Origin: Alitta virens | Lineage: Eukaryota; Annelida; Polychaeta; Phyllodocida; Nereididae | Length of the DNA: 64,000 nucleotides | Assembly (NCBI GenBank): GCA_932294295.1 | Contig: OW028576.1 | Span: 40,435,247 to 40,499,246, forward strand | Reading direction: 5' to 3' | Shown: one piece after another, positions 14,101-23,571 of the stretch | How the letters are laid out: every line of letters begins with the position of its first letter | How positions within the stretch are numbered: the stretch's first letter is position 1 | Program-made: the position numbers and the translations under genes | Notes under the pieces: generated by a model | Database searches by the model: none | The model's input: only the letters and a program-made list of their open reading frames with translations | What the model was told of the DNA's origin: nothing

Positions 14101-14511
14101 CCGCTCTGCTAACCCTAGCTACGCCACTGGATTTATTATCGTGATTTTTACATTAATAGTAGACTTGAATTTCATATATGCCAGTTATAAATGGATCAGT
14201 TGTCCCCGCCCCTGCCCCTGATTCGCTGGATACGCCACAGAAATGGTTTTTTTCACATCGTTCATATCCATGTGCCGATTATCAATGCATAACAAATAAT
14301 AAGAAATAATAAAAATTCAATTTCCAAATATATTTTTCACACAACCCATATAGTTACTTTTTAGGGTTAATAGTATTGTTATAAACGCCCATATTGCCAT
14401 GGAAACGAGCCAAATATTTTTTTCTATGCACTCTACACCTGGGGCTGGCTGACTAGCTATAGCTTGCCCAGTAGCTGACACACTTTCACTGGGGAAGCTA
14501 GGTGCTGCCAT
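1757..14511 (-). CDS. BTB-BACK-ubiquitin-like protein, four-exon gene
   Basis: Exons on the minus strand are 14439-14511, 10939-11155, 6548-7133 and 1757-2131. They total 1251 nt and encode about 416 aa. All junctions are GT-AG and the phases agree (1, 2, 0). The protein starts MAAPSFPSES. A BTB/POZ fold lies at about residues 35-130 (MTDVTFVVQGTEIQAHRTV, then YLYTDD). A BACK domain lies at about 145-245 (NEFLEISNEVLDEL, ACMRWAESECKRRN). At about 282-347 the strand VKVNVEFYFE is followed by CPPDKFTLKHNGIILSDETT and VLRFFI, which matches the ubiquitin fold's PPDxxxLxxxGxxLxDxxTL pattern. Known: BTB-BACK proteins recruit substrates to Cullin-3 ligases, usually through Kelch or PHR domains. Inferred: this one is an adaptor with a ubiquitin-like module in that place. 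The start exon is supported by its ATG and matching phase, but it lies 3.3 kb from the next exon and is the least certain part. Confidence 0.82.
4983..5300 (+). repeat. tRNA-derived SINE, apparently full-length head
   Basis: The 5' part looks like a decayed tRNA. It has an A-box-like 'tggtagcctaacagtttagg' near 4992 and, about 50 bases on, a B-box-like 'gggttcaatccc'. These are the internal RNA polymerase III promoter elements. The body contains 'aagatcccacccatgaggt' and 'aacatggtgtggactccaa'. The body recurs at 23895-24105 (same orientation) and 345-540 (opposite). Decayed tails ('gcttcagacacagtagcattgagac') appear near 3885. Confidence 0.7.
6185..6420. repeat. Dispersed repeat, copy 1
   Basis: This shares 'agcagatttatc', 'gagcttgtgt' and a 3' part 'gaggtataataaa...caattatt...acttcg' with 13055-13275. 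The 3' part also recurs near 63180-63230. The family is not recognised. Confidence 0.5.
6548..7133 (-). CDS. BTB gene, exon 3: end of BTB, all of BACK, start of ubiquitin-like domain
   Basis: The acceptor 'acaattgtag' precedes G|TATCTCTAC, which restores the codon split after exon 2 and gives VLEYLYTDDCVV across the junction. The exon carries LLHAAHKFSI (last BTB helices), then the BACK helices with FLEISNEVLDELYI and IFAACMRWAESECKRR. It ends with VKVNVEFYFE before the donor 'gtatgt'. The open frame continues past the donor, but the phase-0 join to 2131 gives a coherent ubiquitin-like domain, so I place the exon end here. Confidence 0.85.
8190..10195. repeat. Large inverted repeat with internal subrepeats
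   Basis: The left arm ('ctaatgcacttaccctaatgaaattt', 8213 onward) reappears reverse-complemented near 10145-10175 ('aaatttctttagggtaagtgcattag'). Pairing extends through 'gccttttgatagtcac' against 'gaccatcaaaaggaa'. Within the left part, 'tttccggagcagaactct'-like blocks recur near 8192, 8348, 8488 and 8627. The form is that of a decayed foldback or MITE-like element; the family is not recognised. Confidence 0.6.
9252..9318. repeat. Palindrome
   Basis: The arms 'aacctttaagatttgtattt' and 'aaatacaaaccttaaaggtt' are near-perfect inverted copies around a short AT-rich loop. Confidence 0.7.
10180..10950. repeat. Tandem array of about 200-bp units containing a copied splice donor
   Basis: Four units are seen. 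The landmark 'tcgaacaaac' occurs near 10217, 10421, 10618 and 10814, giving spacings of about 204, 197 and 196. Each unit ends with 'cttgaactcacttactcaagcacagtg', which on the minus strand is the 3' end of BTB exon 2 with its donor (GTGCTTGA|GTAAGT). The last unit runs into the real exon at 10939. Confidence 0.85.
10939..11155 (-). CDS. BTB gene, exon 2: N-terminal half of BTB domain
   Basis: The exon begins after the acceptor 'gattgacag' with GG TTC AAG ATG, which completes the split Gly codon from exon 1. It encodes the dimerising BTB N-terminal part: MFEMLKDGIMTDVTFVV, then TEIQAHRTVVSSHGGPLREL and TPQTFNTVLE. The conserved D-V-x-F-V and H-R-x-V-x-S core of BTB domains is readable. It ends in phase 2 at the donor 'gtaagt'. 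Confidence 0.88.
13055..13275. repeat. Dispersed repeat, copy 2
   Basis: This is similar to 6185-6420 in order and content ('agcagatttatcataaattt', 'gagcttgtgt', 'gaggtataataaatcaattattgactgatcacttcgg'). The 63180 copy shares only the 3' portion. Confidence 0.5.
13920..14102. repeat. C-run cluster
   Basis: Five or more runs of 8-14 C are interspersed with A-runs and 'agcaggtgccccc'. This is low-complexity DNA capable of i-motif or G-quadruplex folding. Small open frames through it are proline-rich artefacts. Confidence 0.75.
14439..14511 (-). CDS. BTB gene, putative first coding exon
   Basis: ATG at 14511-14509 opens 24 codons (MAAPSFPSESVSATGQAIAS, then QPAP) and stops at the donor CCCAG|GTGTAG in phase 1. 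The next exon's first two bases complete a Gly codon, giving PAPGFKMVKP. The N-terminus is Ala/Ser/Pro-rich and likely disordered, as is common before BTB domains. The phase match supports this exon, but there is no homology to confirm it. Confidence 0.55.
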
Positions 14512-16495
14512 GGGTATGTGTACAAAATCACTATTTCACTATGTGTTATGATAACATTATGTGCTTCTGCTGTTACTCATAGCCAAAACTAATGTTTTGT
14601 AAATGTTAATATTATGGTGTGATGGCTGAATGGACAGAACCAATGCTGTAGAATCTATTATAAATAGAATGTTTAGTTTTTAACACCCGGCTGCAGTGTT
14701 TACATGGGTTTCATCATACACAGCATAAATGTGTACTTTAAGATATCGTTGAAGATATATTCAACTTATGCTGTTACAAAGTGTATACAGTAATATTTCA
14801 CACATCTAATGTCTATAATATTATTTAATATCACCAATGTACCGCTTAGCAGTTCTTTAAACTAGGAACTTTCATTGATTTCTTGTCTAGACTGCCCATG
14901 CAGTGTTTTCAAGTGGGTATGCGTTTATGAAAACATTATGAAAACGCTATTAGACATTCCATACTCAACAATACTCAATATTGAATGTAAATAATATTCC
15001 TCATTTGACACTAATTGTTATATCATTATGATCATAGCCACATACTTTGTGCATTAAAAAACACTATTAATTGTGATCTCAATAGAATGATCTATAATTA
15101 TCTAGATATAATAGTCATGACTCGGTTGGGCCTACTATTGATTTGATATTGATTTGTGGCTTCAAATCAATGTTTAAAATCAATATTCCATAATCCAGAT
15201 TTTTGTATCACAATTGAAATGTTTATTCATTCCAATTGCAAGAAAAACATCATTTAGAAATGCTTTTTATATCAGATTACATGATATATGATATGTGTGC
15301 CTTAAATTTTTCTTTGTCAAGTAATGACTTAATTAAACTCACCACAATGAAATCTGTTTTGTTTGATCCTTTGCACTTAAAAATCAGCGATAATTATTGC
15401 ACGAACTGTACTTAATTGACCTGACCTTAATTGACCTGACCTTAATAGAAACTGGGTCAATATATATTCATAATTAATGAGGTCCTTGGCAGAGATACCT
15501 GGTCAATATGATACAACCTACTGCAGTTATAATATATAGCAAAATATATCAATGTAACAAAATAGCTCAGAATAGAATTTAAATAATTTAGGGTGATTGA
15601 TTGATTAATTGATTGATAAAATGTATTATTTATTCAGGGTATCAATTAATAAATACTATTTCACAGTTGGCACTGAGGATAAAAATAAATCAAGTATATA
15701 ATATAAACTGTTGATTTAAATGCACTATACAAATTGACAGAAATTTATTAATTGTTATGGTGAGGTCGTCTTTTTTGTGAGATAAATTTCAATAGTGCAT
15801 TAGGGATTATACAACATGTACAATGGTGTTAAATATAGTATTCTTAATTGCGAAGTGTCCTGTATATGGCATGGAGGAAAAAATCAAATAGTCAGAGATC
15901 ATTTCACACAAAATGTGTTAGTCTAAATTGTGAGGTGGCTTTTACAGTGAGGTTGATTTTAATTTCAGATTTCAGATGTATATGCAATTATTAACTCAGA
16001 CCACTCAAAGCAAAATTCTGATATAACAAATTCCATGGTCCGAAAACGTTGTTACAGCTGAGTGACTGCATAATATAAATACTCTGTATTTTGTTATGGC
16101 CTGGAGCTTTGTATAATAATCGAGTTCATACAGCGGAACACCACAAATAAGGCACCCCTAAAATCACTGAAGTGGTCTTAATATGGAGGTGCTCTTAACT
16201 CTGAAACTTTTCTCCAATTACAGTAGTTATTATCCAAGTTTTGGGAGACTTTAAAACAGTCTTAGAATCTAGGTGTTCTTTTTTAAGTGCATTGTGTCGC
16301 CCCACAGTTCAACCTCGCTTTAAAGACAACCTCAGTAACACAACAACCTCTGAATTAAATCCACACAATTTGCCTGCGTACATAAATGGTATAATTGTAC
16401 ATATTGTTACTGGGTAGTCAATTTAAAATATCATAAATATGTCTCTATTTATCTATCTTTCTATCTATCTATCTATCTATCTATTTATCTATCTG

Positions 16496-16536
<41 letters not shown>

Positions 16537-16607
16537 TTATCTATCTGTCTATCTATCTACCTATCTATTTATCTATCTATCTATTTATCTATCTATCTGT
16601 CTATCTG

Positions 16608-16638
<31 letters not shown>

Positions 16639-16639
16639 G

Positions 16640-16673
<34 letters not shown>

Positions 16674-17499
16674 CATCTATCTATTTATCTATCTGTCTAT
16701 CTATCTATCTATCTATTTATCTATCTATCTATCAATCTATCTGTCTGTCTGTACATCTATCTATCTATCTATCTATTTATCTATCTATATATCTGTCTAT
16801 CTATCAATCTATTAATTATTCAATCATATATCTTGTTAATTAACTTATTGTATCCACTGTTTTCATACAAATATATTTCCAAATAATGCATTGTTCAGAT
16901 GATAGATATTTATTAAAAAGTTAGCAATAAGAATACCATGTTAAATCACGATATTATTTCACATGTAATTCAGATCTACATAGCCATGTAGGTGTCATGA
17001 TATTGATGTTTACAATTCATAAACATGAAAAACGATGTCATAGCTTGGTGCATGACTAATAGACTACTTTAACTGGAGGCTATAGTATATATATATAAAT
17101 ATATATGTCAACAATAGATCTAACATAAGAGGTCATATAATGCCCATATACTATATAGGAAATGCCAATGATGCTCTCATGTATAATGTATATTTGGGTA
17201 CATATATTATATAACATACAAATATACATGGTTATATATTTAAATATGTAAATGTAATGTACACCGGCAGACAAAATTTATTGGACAGCATATCTGTTTG
17301 AATAACTACATTTTTTACTAATTCGAGATCTCATATATATTGTTGTTGGATATGTTCAATGTTGTAATGTATGTTATTTTAGTAATTAGGGATTGAAAAT
17401 TATAGCATATCTTGAATTATTATCTTCTCACTACAATCCAAAATGTATTGGACACCATGCATATTCATTTGATTGTGATAAGCATAATTCGATAATTTG
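14512..17499. other. Region between the divergent BTB and PLC genes
   Basis: I see no supported exon here beyond the candidate PLC start noted as a finding at 14510. Sequence is AT-rich single-copy-looking DNA to about 16440, then a TATC microsatellite (16444-16813), then a MITE-like segment at about 17262-17460 bracketed by 'aatttattggacag' and 'tgtattggacacc'. Confidence 0.5.
16444..16813. repeat. (TATC)n microsatellite
   Basis: About 370 bp of interrupted tetranucleotide repeat. Any open frame here reads as repeated YLSI and is not a gene. Confidence 0.95.
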
Positions 17500-17815
17500 A
17501 AGCATAGAGTCCTTTAACTGAACAGCCCTAAACTCAGAAATACATAAGTCTTTCCTCTCCTCTTATTGCTCATTTTGCTTTTCGGACAGAGTATATCATA
17601 ACTAACTGATTCCATAAAAATAACTTTCTCAGAAAAATAACAAACATCAACTAAATGATAAGATGTCAAATATACATTAAAATGCACTGAAAATACTGCT
17701 GCTTGGATGCACTTTGCTTCAGCCAATCACAGCCAAGGGCGGGAACTTTTTCAGCCAATAGAATTGCAGTATTCTGTTTTAGCCACCTGGTGGAAATACA
17801 GAGAACCTTCCGTGA
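17500..17815 (+). repeat. 300-bp dispersed repeat with CCAAT/GC-box block, copy A
   Basis: It starts 'agagtcctttaactgaacagcccta' and runs through 'cctctcctcttattgctcattttgc', 'aaatatacattaaaatgcactgaaaatactgctgc', the block 'agccaatcacagccaaggg', 'gcgggaac', 'cagccaatagaattgcagta' and 'agccacctggtggaaataca'. Copies lie at 23605-23885, 40425-40735 and 61864-62175, all in the same orientation. No poly-A tail or tRNA head is visible, so a MITE-like DNA element is as likely as a SINE. Confidence 0.8.
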
Positions 17816-18437
17816 AAATTTTTTTTTTCTAATTTGAAAAATGAATACGTATCTCTGTTCTGAAGAATGCAATTTAATCATCAGATGATATTGTATGCCG
17901 TTTAAATGTGACGTAATTGTCTAGGTAAAGGTTTAACCTCAAGAGATTTGTGTTTTATAAATTGAAACTTCATCAGTACCCCACTTATGGGTTACTGGCT
18001 TCATATATATTAGAAAGTCATAGTATGAGTCTGTATATAAGTCATTCATATGGATATGTAAAAATATTATGCTTTTCATAGACTCCAGGTGCTGAATCCG
18101 CTGATATTATTGTAATTTTCCACAGTTAGTGTTGGTTCGTGGGTGGACCCTCGGCAGCGATGACGTGATCATCTTAGAGGGGTCACCCTGCTCAATGTTT
18201 TGTTTAATGAAAATGACTGTTTTTGTACCATGTCTTTAACAATAGTGAGCAAAAACCTAAAACTGGTAGCATGGGTAATGAACATCCAGGTCTTCTAGCC
18301 TAAGGGCCATCACTTTCATTTAAAGAATTTCAATGTTCTATATATATATATATTTATTCATTTATTTATTTCATGTACACATTGTGACATAGCAATTACA
18401 TTTGGTAAAAAAAAAATCAAAGTACCGACGCCGATAT

Positions 18438-18458
18438 GATTTGGAATGCTATCTGGGA
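18438..18458. repeat. Solo terminal repeat of the 121-bp MITE
   Basis: The 21 bases here are identical to the right terminal repeat of the element at 21811-21931. No partner end is visible nearby, so this is a remnant. Confidence 0.7.
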
Positions 18459-18495
18459 ACCAACTTTTTTGGAATGTAACTTTAGTTCATTTTGA

Positions 18496-18664
18496 ACAGG
18501 TGTTCTAATAATTTTAACCAGTACTGTAACAACACTGAGGTCAGTCCGATCTAGCATGTTCTTCGATTACCAACTAGTAATAATTTTTAAGTCATATATG
18601 ACATGTACGATCGGACTGACATCAGCGCGGTTACAGTACTGGTCAAAATTATGAGAACACCTGC
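18496..18664. mobile_element. Tc1/mariner-type MITE
   Basis: The terminal inverted repeats begin CAGGTGTTCTAATAATTTTA on the left and end ATTATGAGAACACCTG on the right. Inner parts pair through 'ccagtactgtaac' and 'gtcagtccgatc'. CAGGTGTTC..ATAATTTTG ends are typical of Tc1/mariner-derived elements. It is about 169 bp and has no coding capacity. It ends about 50 bp before the acceptor of PLC exon 1. Confidence 0.7.
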
Positions 18665-18715
18665 ATATATGAATGTACTTATCAATTTATTTATTGTATC
18701 CATTTATTGTTACAG

Positions 18716-21016
18716 CGGCTACTTCAGATTCCCTCCAAATTTTGCAAAATGGGACATCGATGAGGAAACTGAAGAAGAACGGAAACTTATATCGAAGAAC
18801 TTACCGACTTCAGGAAGACTCACTCTTCGTCAAGCAGATGGATTCCAAGAAGCAGAAATTAGCACGAAAATTTACATTCAGAGATTCCAGCGCTCTCAAA
18901 AGTAATATTATATGTTGATTTTGCATTTTGCATATACATTTATGATTATAATAATAGTTATAGCCTTGTAGGAGTTCAATTAGTTTTGTGGGATGAGGGG
19001 CAGTTAATAAATAATTAGTTACAATAATGTCATTTTTCCTAATACCGAAAACTCTATGTTCAATCAAGACTATAAATAGCTTATAAATGTTTAGTCCTAT
19101 ATTTGGATCCATAATAAATGCCAACTCGTTTTTCGATAATATTTTGTCATTGAAAACTTAGTGCAAAAATAATATAATCATTCAAGTGGAAAGGTTTCCT
19201 TAAATGTTGATAGATATATTGGAAATGGTAAGAAATTTTATTGGAATCTAAAGATTATTCAGGAGAAAATACGTGGAAATGGAAGTGACTGTATTTTGCT
19301 CAGTTGTATTTAAACTAGGGCTGTACACCTTTATCTTTAAAATGATACGATACGTATCACGATACAGTAAAACCAATCATGATACGTATCATTAAATTTT
19401 GTCAATTAATTTAGTACATATATATAAAAGTTTATTATAAACCTAAAATAATCAAAACATACTATCAAATGTAATGAACAAATCATCATTGAATAACTGC
19501 AAACTATTAATTTTATTAAGAGTCGCTGTTATTTTTCTTCACAAACACTGGAAAATCTGGGAAGCAGGACCTGCTGTATATATATACAGACTCATACTAT
19601 GACTTTCTAATATATATGAAGCCAGTACCCCATAAGTGGCTGTACACCGGTTCTCGATATACCGTTTGTACCGGTCGTCATTTATAATAAGGATGCAATT
19701 AAATGGTATGCCGAGCAGCATTTCCAAATAAGACACCTACTACCCAGATGTTCCAGTTTTTGTGAAAAAAAATATCAGCCACTCTTAATACACAATAGTT
19801 TGCAGTTATTCAATGAAGATGATTCATTAAATTTGATATCTTTTGATTATTTTACGTTTATAATTTTATATATATGTACTAAATTACTAATTGACAAAAT
19901 TTAATGATACATATCATGATACGTATCGTATCGGTTTTACTGTATTGTGATACGTATCGTTTTAAAGATAAAGGTGTACAGCCCCAATAAAACACAAATC
20001 TCTTGAGGTAACCTGGTGTCCTAGTTTACCGTTTAATTGTATCATTATTATTACATAACGGTTATCAATACCCATATCGTTATCCTTGTACCGGTGCAAA
20101 CGGTATATCGAGAACCGGTGCACAGCCCTAATGTAAACTTTTGAGCCCGACTGTATGTAGTTGCTTTACCATCATTTATTTGGCACAGAACAATTTATCT
20201 AGAAATAAATCATTACCGTTACAAAATCCTCATAATCTTTTGTAATAATATTATATATAAAATGTAATTCCACTTTTTATTTGGAACAGATATTTGGAAA
20301 AGAACTATTTATATTTTCAAAAAATCAAAGTTTCATAATTTATATTTTTTATTTTTTAATATGTACATCCATTGTTTATGGCCATATTTCAATGACCCAT
20401 TTTTAAGCTAATTTTGAAATATTTATTTTATTTTTTCAGTACCTGTCTTTGATATAGACACTGTCAGGGAAGGTCCGCAGTCTGATGCTTTCAATAAGCA
20501 TTTCCAAAAACTTGATATCCAGGTTAGTTTATTTTATTACCATACTGGCTTGAGTATCAATTATGCGCCTAGCGTATTATTAGCACATTTCATTGTGCAG
20601 GTGGTTTCCTTTTTTAAGATATTGCTAGCCTTATTATCGGGGCAGGGATACGATATTATCTACATTAGTTTGGATCAAATCTATAGCTACTTACCTCATA
20701 AAACCCGAATTATAGAATTAGGAAAGTATGCTGATATTAAAACCTGATCATAAATTTACGAAACTATTAAATAAACATCTAAATTTCTATGATTATATTA
20801 TGTGCATATCTCAGCAAAACTTAAAATTTCTTCAAATATCTATCTATCTATATATCTATCTATCTATCTATATATCTATCTATCTACCTGTCTATCTCTT
20901 CAAATGTTACTACACAAACTATCTATCTTTCTATCTACCAATCTACCTATCTACCTATCGATCTATCTATATCTATCGATCTATCTATCTATCTAACTAT
21001 CTATCTATCTATCTAA

Positions 21017-21055
<39 letters not shown>

Positions 21056-21087
21056 ACTATCTAACTATCTATCTATCTATCTATCTA

Positions 21088-21132
<45 letters not shown>

Positions 21133-22037
21133 ATCTAGCAAGCTAGCTAGCTGTTATATTAAACTACCATAACTAAAAAATTAAAAATAGTGAAAGAGAG
21201 TTATAAATTTTAAAATTTTATATTCTGTACATAGTCTTCGAACTTAACACAAAACTTCAGACATTTTAAGGGCAATTTTTATGAAGCTACTCACACCCAT
21301 ATGCATACAAGTCAGACAAACAATTCAGTTTTATGTTTTTTAAGTGGGAGGTTTGTTGGTGCAACGTGTGTGAAGCAAAATTTTCCTCATGTTTTTGTCT
21401 TTTTATGTTTGTATTTTCTATTGTCTTTTCCCACTATTTGGTTTTGTAATATTCACTAAATATGTTTTTTTCTATTTTTGTGAAACTGTGAACTGTCACT
21501 TAAATTAGCCCCCGACTACTAAAAATAACATTAGCCTCGATTTAGATTCAATTAGGCATAAAGGTTTAAGTAAAATATAAAAACAATTTAACAAAAACAA
21601 CAACAATAGATTACACAAAACTTTATTTGACAATTGTATTGAATTATATAATGTATGTCATTAGCATAATATAATGACTTAGTTCATATTATATCACTCA
21701 TAATCGTTTTTGACTAAGATAATAATAATAATAAAAATTTCCTTAACTGTGTGACTATATTACCTATGTATTTATGTATGTATGAATGCATCTATCTATC
21801 TATCTATCTATCCCAGATAGCATTCCAAATCGGCCCAGCATCGTTTCTAAGTCGGCCGCCTTCAATACAACATCGTTTTGACATCGCCAACGTTGAGCCG
21901 ATGTTGAAAAGATTTGGAATGCTATCTGGGATCTATCTATCTATCTATCTATTTATCTATTTGTCTATCTACCTATTTATCTATCTATCTATCTATCTAT
22001 TTATCTATCTATTTATCTATCTATCTAAATTTCTATT

Positions 22038-22068
<31 letters not shown>

Positions 22069-22196
22069 CTATCTATTTATGTATTTGTCTATCTATCTAT
22101 TTATCTATCTATTTATCTATTTATCTATCTATCTATCTATCTATTTATGTATTTGTCTATCTATCTATTTATCTATCTATTTATCTATTTATCTAT

Positions 22197-22227
<31 letters not shown>

Positions 22228-22237
22228 AATTTCTATT

Positions 22238-22268
<31 letters not shown>

Positions 22269-22297
22269 CTATTTATGTATTTGTCTATCTATCTATT

Positions 22298-22363
<66 letters not shown>

Positions 22364-23571
22364 ATTCTTGTTGATTTACGAGTCAAACTCCTTAAACGTT
22401 GCTACTTTTACTATAGTTATTCAATGTTGACTTATAAGGAAGTGATGACTAATATTGGGCCATTAGGAAAAAATCACTTTCTGATAACATATGTATAACA
22501 TATGCAAATGCATCAGTGTTTTGGCGACTCTTTTCCGAATGGAGGAACTCTCTTTCCAATATTAAAGCTGTTAATATTGCATATGTAATCCTTGTGTATA
22601 CTGAAGAAAAAATTCTTATATGATATATTATTGCCTTATTTTAGGAAAACACTTTTATATATACACGTACATGGCCAAATGTGCCACGTGCGTTTTCCAT
22701 GAGAAGGATAAATGCTAGAGCTGTACACCGGTTCTCGATATACCGTTTGTACCGGTACAAAGATACCGATACGGGTATTGATAATCGTTATTCATAATAA
22801 CGGTAAAATAAAACGGTATGCAGATCGGCGATTTTCAGCTAATAGGACACCCGCTAACCAGAAAAAATCGTTTCGGAATAATTCCAGAACATTGTTTAGT
22901 GACATTGACGATATTTCATTGTTAATTGTCATTACTGTAGGCTTTGTTTAATTCTGCTATTGATACAGCTTAACGATACGTATCATGATACGTATCATAT
23001 CGGTTTTACTGTATCGTGATACATATCGTATCGTTTTAAAGATAAAGGTGTACAGCCCTAAATTATTATTAAATGCATGGAAAACGCATGGTTTTTAGCT
23101 AATTATAATGAGGCCAAAACCATGCGTTTTCCATGCTTTTATCCAAACTCATGGAAAATGCACGTGGCATAATTGGCCATGTACCACAAAATTAAATAAT
23201 TCAAATGATACAGACTTCCTTAGATCCATAATAATTTCAAAATTATTTTTATTTATTGAAAAAACCGTTTACATAAAGAAAGAGAAAGACTTTTCCACAT
23301 GTAGTTTGATATATGACGATCTATTAGTCATCCACCTCACACCCACTACAGTATAAATTCTTTAAATAAGAGGAAAATATCGGACCATTATTCATATTTT
23401 TTATCATTGTTTATTTCTACAGGACAAGCAATGCCTGTCAATCATCTACGCGAAGCGAAAATGTCTGGATTTGGTTTTCGATACCGAAGCGGATCGAAAT
23501 CTTTGGCTACAAGGCTTGAAATATCTTCACGAGAACAGCGAACATTGTAAACTTCATTCGGAGCAAGAGAT
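18716..23571 (+). CDS. PLC exons 1-3: PH domain
   Basis: Exon 1 (18716-18901) follows 'tatccatttattgttacag' and reads [20 protein letters not shown], then [13 protein letters not shown]. Exon 2 (20440-20522) gives [20 protein letters not shown]. Exon 3 (23423-23571) gives [16 protein letters not shown] and [12 protein letters not shown]. This is a PLC-delta PH domain. From my memory of PLC-delta1, the PIP2-contacting Lys30, Lys32 and Arg40 positions are Lys, Lys and Arg here, while Trp36 and Arg37 are Asn and Leu. I place the exon 3 donor at 'gat|gtatcc' and not at the earlier 'gtaaac', because only this gives matching phase with exon 4 and the usual spacing to the EF hands. Confidence 0.9.

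Larger units (their letters stand above)
11156..14438 (-). other. Intron 1 of the BTB gene
   Basis: No exon is supported in this interval. Contents: a short tandem repeat at about 11395-11590 around 'tctttagttaccagattaactca' (three copies); C-runs near 12055-12074 and 12772-12786; a dispersed-repeat copy at 13055-13275; an (AT)n run near 13783-13801; and a cluster of C and A homopolymers at 13920-14102. Confidence 0.6.
17939..20130. repeat. Composite nested repeat region with inverted arms
   Basis: 'tcaagagatttgtgttttat' (17939) pairs with 'ataaaacacaaatctcttga' (19987). 'taccccacttatgggttactggcttcatatata' (17978 onward) pairs with the segment at about 19600-19640. Inside lie TIR-like sequences 'tagggctgtacacc' (19316) and 'ggtgcacagccct' (near 20119), with 'gatacgtatca' palindromes and 'accggttctcgatata' motifs. 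PLC exon 1 (18716-18901) sits inside this region, so the pairing arms flank a real exon. Confidence 0.6.

Noticed and set aside
13944..14221. Proline-rich open frames
   Set aside because: They are produced by poly-C and poly-A runs in a low-complexity cluster.
18603..18905. Alternative frame across PLC exon 1
   Set aside because: It reads through the acceptor and MITE. The other frame gives a PH domain and matches the phase of exon 2.
16439..22374. Long open frames reading repeated YLSIYLSI
   Set aside because: They are translations of (TATC)n microsatellite DNA, where three frames stay open by composition. There are no splice or start features.
23546..23552. Donor 'gtaaac' for PLC exon 3
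   Set aside because: It leaves phase 1, and joining to exon 4 then gives an immediate stop. The donor at 23572 restores phase and family spacing.
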